From assembly GCA_016208665.1 (NCBI GenBank), contig JACQXT010000131.1, forward strand, positions 1-7,673: 7,673 nucleotides of DNA. Direction: 5' to 3'. Below, one piece after another: positions 5,742-7,673 of the stretch; position 1 is the stretch's first letter, and the number at the start of each line of letters is the position of its first letter. Below the pieces are notes generated by a model that saw nothing but the letters and a program-made list of their open reading frames with translations, did not search any database and was not told where the DNA came from. Both the position numbers and the translations under genes were made by a program. The stretch is from Chitinivibrionia bacterium. Lineage in GTDB: Bacteria > Krumholzibacteriota > Krumholzibacteriia > WVZY01.

Positions 5742-7250
5742 TTACTTCATGACGAAACAGCGTGCCTTGCGTGCTTCGCAATCGGCATCCTGCACCGATC
5801 CGGCGATCGATCTCCGGCAGCTCGTTCCCCCGTCCGCCGGCGCCGCAAGGTCGATGGGCTCGCTGTGCGAACCGTCCTCGCGCAGCAATGAAACTACCGG
5901 GCGGTGCAGGAAGCTCGTCCGGTCGTTCTGCCGAAGGACGACGGCGCGCTCTCCGGTATCGAGCTCGACGACCGTTCCCACCGGATAGAGCCCCATTGTC
6001 TTGATGAATACTTTGACGACGAGCGGATCGAACATTTCACCGCTTTTATGGAGAATATAGCGCAGCACCCTATCCGGCGTGAGCGTCCGTTCCCGGTATA
6101 TCCGGGGGGTGGTCATGGCGTCATATATGTCGGCGATGACGATTATATGAGTGTACGGATGCAGTTCCCAGGCACCCGGCTTAACAGGGTACCCGCTCCC
6201 GTTGTAGAGCAGGTGGTGCTGCAGGGAAACGAAGATCGGATCGACGACCGCGCGAAGCGATCTGACCCGCGACAACTCTATGGCGCCGAGCATGGAATGG
6301 CGTTTCATAAGACTCCATTCATCGGTATTCAAGCGCGCGGGCTTGTTCAGTATCGATTGAGGAATATGCGTCTTGCCGATGTCGTGCAAGAGCGCGGCCA
6401 CGCCGATCTGCGCGGTATCGTTCTTGTGCAGTCCCATGCGGTCGGAAATCAGCATGGACAGCACGCTGACGTTGACCGAATGAGAGAAAGTGTATTCGTC
6501 GTAATCCTTGATGCTGGAGAGGCCGACGAGTATCGTTTCGTCGGTCTGAATAATGTCGGCCATCTGCTGCGTCAGCCGGTGCGCCTTCGGCAACTGGATC
6601 GGCCGGCGCTGCTCTATCGATCTAAGAACCTCTCCCATGAACATGACCGCGCGGGACATCACCTTGTTGCTTTCCTCCCGGATCTCGCGGCGTTCCTCCT
6701 TCGCGTCTCTGAGGAACTTCTCGCGCTCTATCCACTCGGTGAGCCTGATATTCACGATGCCGGCTTCCGACAGCCTGCGGTTGACCTCGCCGAACACATC
6801 TTCCTCGGCCGGCTCGAGGAAAAAGAGCTTCAAAAACGAGCCCAACTCCGGGAGTGTGACGTCCGGTCCAAAATCGATTTCCTCCACTTTTCTTTTCTTC
6901 ATCTCATCGATGAGGTACAGGAGCGGACCCATGCTCTGAGAATCAACGATGATTCTCACATCATTGATCAACAGCACATCGGATACCGACGCGATCGCAA
7001 CCCGTCCCTCGAGCCGGGCGCACTCATCGAGCGTCTGTCCGAGCTTCGCCAATGCCGCCTGGGCCGCGCGGTTGTTTACGTCATGGATCCTGACCGTTCT
7101 GCCGGCGCTGAAGAGGCAATAGACGAGAAGCGGACCCAACCGTTCGATTTGTCTCGCGGGGCCGGGCAGGAAAATGTCGTCGTTCATGATCGAGCAATCA
7201 GCGGCGATGCTCGCCGGGAAAGACGGTTTCATGCGGGAATCCGCGGTCAT
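5742..7250 (-). CDS. HD-GYP domain protein, probable cyclic-di-GMP phosphodiesterase, 502 aa
   Basis: This is a cytoplasmic protein with no signal peptide. Residues about 30-180 form an N-terminal region of mixed helices and strands, and a charged helical linker (about 172-200, EREKFLRDAKEERREIREES) follows. The HD-GYP catalytic domain spans about 240-430. Visible metal and active-site residues are H257 (HSVNVS), H289-D290 (ALLHDIGK), H318, H345-H346, the loop NGSGYP at 350-355, and D374/D377 (ADIYDAMT). The usual E..DG.GYP loop reads L..NG.GYP here, so the GYP is kept but two nearby acidic residues are not. After the domain comes LYPVGTVVELDTGE and a short tail with three cysteines (478, 491, 498). 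Family members hydrolyse cyclic-di-GMP; activity here is inferred. ATG 7250 overlaps the upstream HEAT gene's TGA as ATGA, with an AAGGGA just upstream, which favours this start and translational coupling. In-frame ATGs at 7232 and 7187 are alternatives. Confidence 0.88.
   Translation of the reverse strand: MTADSRMKPSFPASIAADCSIMNDDIFLPGPARQIERLGPLLVYCLFSAGRTVRIHDVNNRAAQAALAKLGQTLDECARLEGRVAIASVSDVLLINDVRIIVDSQSMGPLLYLIDEMKKRKVEEIDFGPDVTLPELGSFLKLFFLEPAEEDVFGEVNRRLSEAGIVNIRLTEWIEREKFLRDAKEERREIREESNKVMSRAVMFMGEVLRSIEQRRPIQLPKAHRLTQQMADIIQTDETILVGLSSIKDYDEYTFSHSVNVSVLSMLISDRMGLHKNDTAQIGVAALLHDIGKTHIPQSILNKPARLNTDEWSLMKRHSMLGAIELSRVRSLRAVVDPIFVSLQHHLLYNGSGYPVKPGAWELHPYTHIIVIADIYDAMTTPRIYRERTLTPDRVLRYILHKSGEMFDPLVVKVFIKTMGLYPVGTVVELDTGERAVVLRQNDRTSFLHRPVVSLLREDGSHSEPIDLAAPADGGTSCRRSIAGSVQDADCEARKARCFVMK
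6937..6958. repeat. Intragenic 9-bp perfect inverted repeat with 4-base loop
   Basis: TGAGAATCA, then ACGA, then TGATTCTCA form a perfect 9-base stem with a tetraloop inside the N-terminal coding region of the HD-GYP gene (around residues 98-105). There is no T tract beside it, so it is not an obvious terminator. It may be chance or an mRNA structure. Confidence 0.4.
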
Positions 7251-7673
7251 ACTGTCCCTTCGCTTCCGATCAGCTCGGATTCGCGGCTGCGGTCGCCCCC
7301 GCCTTCTTCCATCTGCCGCAACATGTACAACGCTTTGGTCTTGACGAGAGGATCCCGGTCATTCGATAGTTCGAGCAGCGCATTCAGCGCTTCCGTTCCG
7401 GGAATGTGCCGCAGCGCCGTAATGGCGAGCAGCTTATGCTGCTTGTCCCCTTTCCTGCCGAGCGGCAGCCAGCCTTTTTTCCGTATCATCCGTTTAATCT
7501 GGGGAACCGCGTCCGCACCGGCCAGCTTCCCGACGGTCCGGAACATGCGTTCCAGCTCGTCTGCGCTCCTGGCCGTGCCGTCTTCCGAGAAACACAAGGC
7601 GTGCACTTTGTCGATAATCAAAGGATTTCTGAACTCTTCGACGGCGGACAGCGTCTTGATGCGAATATTCGAA
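7247..7673 (-). CDS. HEAT-repeat protein, C-terminal part (5' end beyond the window)
   Basis: The frame is open from the right edge to TGA 7249-7247, showing about 141 residues. There is no need to invoke the TTG at 7621 as a start, because coding continues upstream of it (IRIKTLSAVEEFRNP) to the edge. The visible part has paired amphipathic helices of the HEAT / PBS-lyase repeat type: AVPQIKRMIRKKG, then a basic loop (LGRKGDKQH), LLAITALRHIPGTEALNALL, then ELSNDRDPLVKTKALYMLRQ. A low-complexity acidic and Gly-rich tail closes it (EEGGGDRSRESELIGSEGTV). HEAT repeats serve as protein-binding scaffolds. The four-base overlap with the HD-GYP gene implies a two-gene unit in which this protein may hold or regulate the phosphodiesterase, which is an inference from coupling. 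No catalytic motif is visible. Confidence 0.8.
   Translation of the reverse strand, partial: SNIRIKTLSAVEEFRNPLIIDKVHALCFSEDGTARSADELERMFRTVGKLAGADAVPQIKRMIRKKGWLPLGRKGDKQHKLLAITALRHIPGTEALNALLELSNDRDPLVKTKALYMLRQMEEGGGDRSRESELIGSEGTV

Noticed and set aside
5749..6004. Two + strand small open frames starting near an AGGA at 5738
   Set aside because: They are antisense to the HD-GYP 3' end, and the translations are low-complexity Arg/Ser/Pro.
7247..7621. Complete 124-aa protein starting at TTG 7621
   Set aside because: Coding-like sequence continues in frame upstream to the window edge, and HEAT proteins are usually longer. It is treated as a 5'-partial gene.

Overview
The window is a moderately GC-rich bacterial chromosomal segment. 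The gene families point to a Gram-negative, probably deltaproteobacterial-grade or related uncultured lineage: a DUF5916-type outer-membrane barrel with a CBM9-like domain, a HEAT-repeat/HD-GYP pair, a YeiH-like permease and a long APC transporter with a soluble C-terminal domain. The taxonomy is inference from family distribution, not from a marker gene. I see no rRNA, tRNA, CRISPR array, insertion sequence or phage gene.

Left half, + strand (1-3119): a tightly packed, operon-like row of genes. It holds the C-terminal end of a YeiH-like (putative sulfate exporter) permease, a 54-aa single-pass membrane protein, a KimA/APC-type transporter of about 660 aa, a 112-aa soluble protein of unknown function, and the beginning of a radical SAM gene. 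This row is decaying. The transporter is split by an indel near 1265-1280. The radical SAM gene has lost one G from a G run at 2759-2763, just after its GTG start. It then loses its whole barrel domain around 2985-3010, leaving only the 4Fe-4S N-terminus and an out-of-frame tail.

Right half, - strand (3203-7673): three open, undamaged reading frames. From the right edge these are the C-terminal part of a HEAT-repeat protein, an HD-GYP phosphodiesterase whose start overlaps it by four bases (ATGA), and, after a 175-base intergenic region, a secreted 787-aa CBM9/DUF5916 protein. That intergenic region is the regulatory centre of the window. It contains a consensus extended -10 element (TGCTATAAT) overlapped by a perfect 17-bp palindrome, with a TGTAAG-N6-CTTACA box further upstream.

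Functional picture: the + strand block looks like inner-membrane anion and cation/amino-acid transport with an attached redox-enzyme remnant. The - strand carries a cyclic-di-GMP turnover module and an outer-membrane protein with its own regulated promoter. The two blocks converge at about 3120-3202 with no recognisable terminator between them. The most notable signal is the concentration of gene breaks on one strand block, together with the operator-like palindrome on the DUF5916 promoter. I did not find convincing evidence of a wholly new system.
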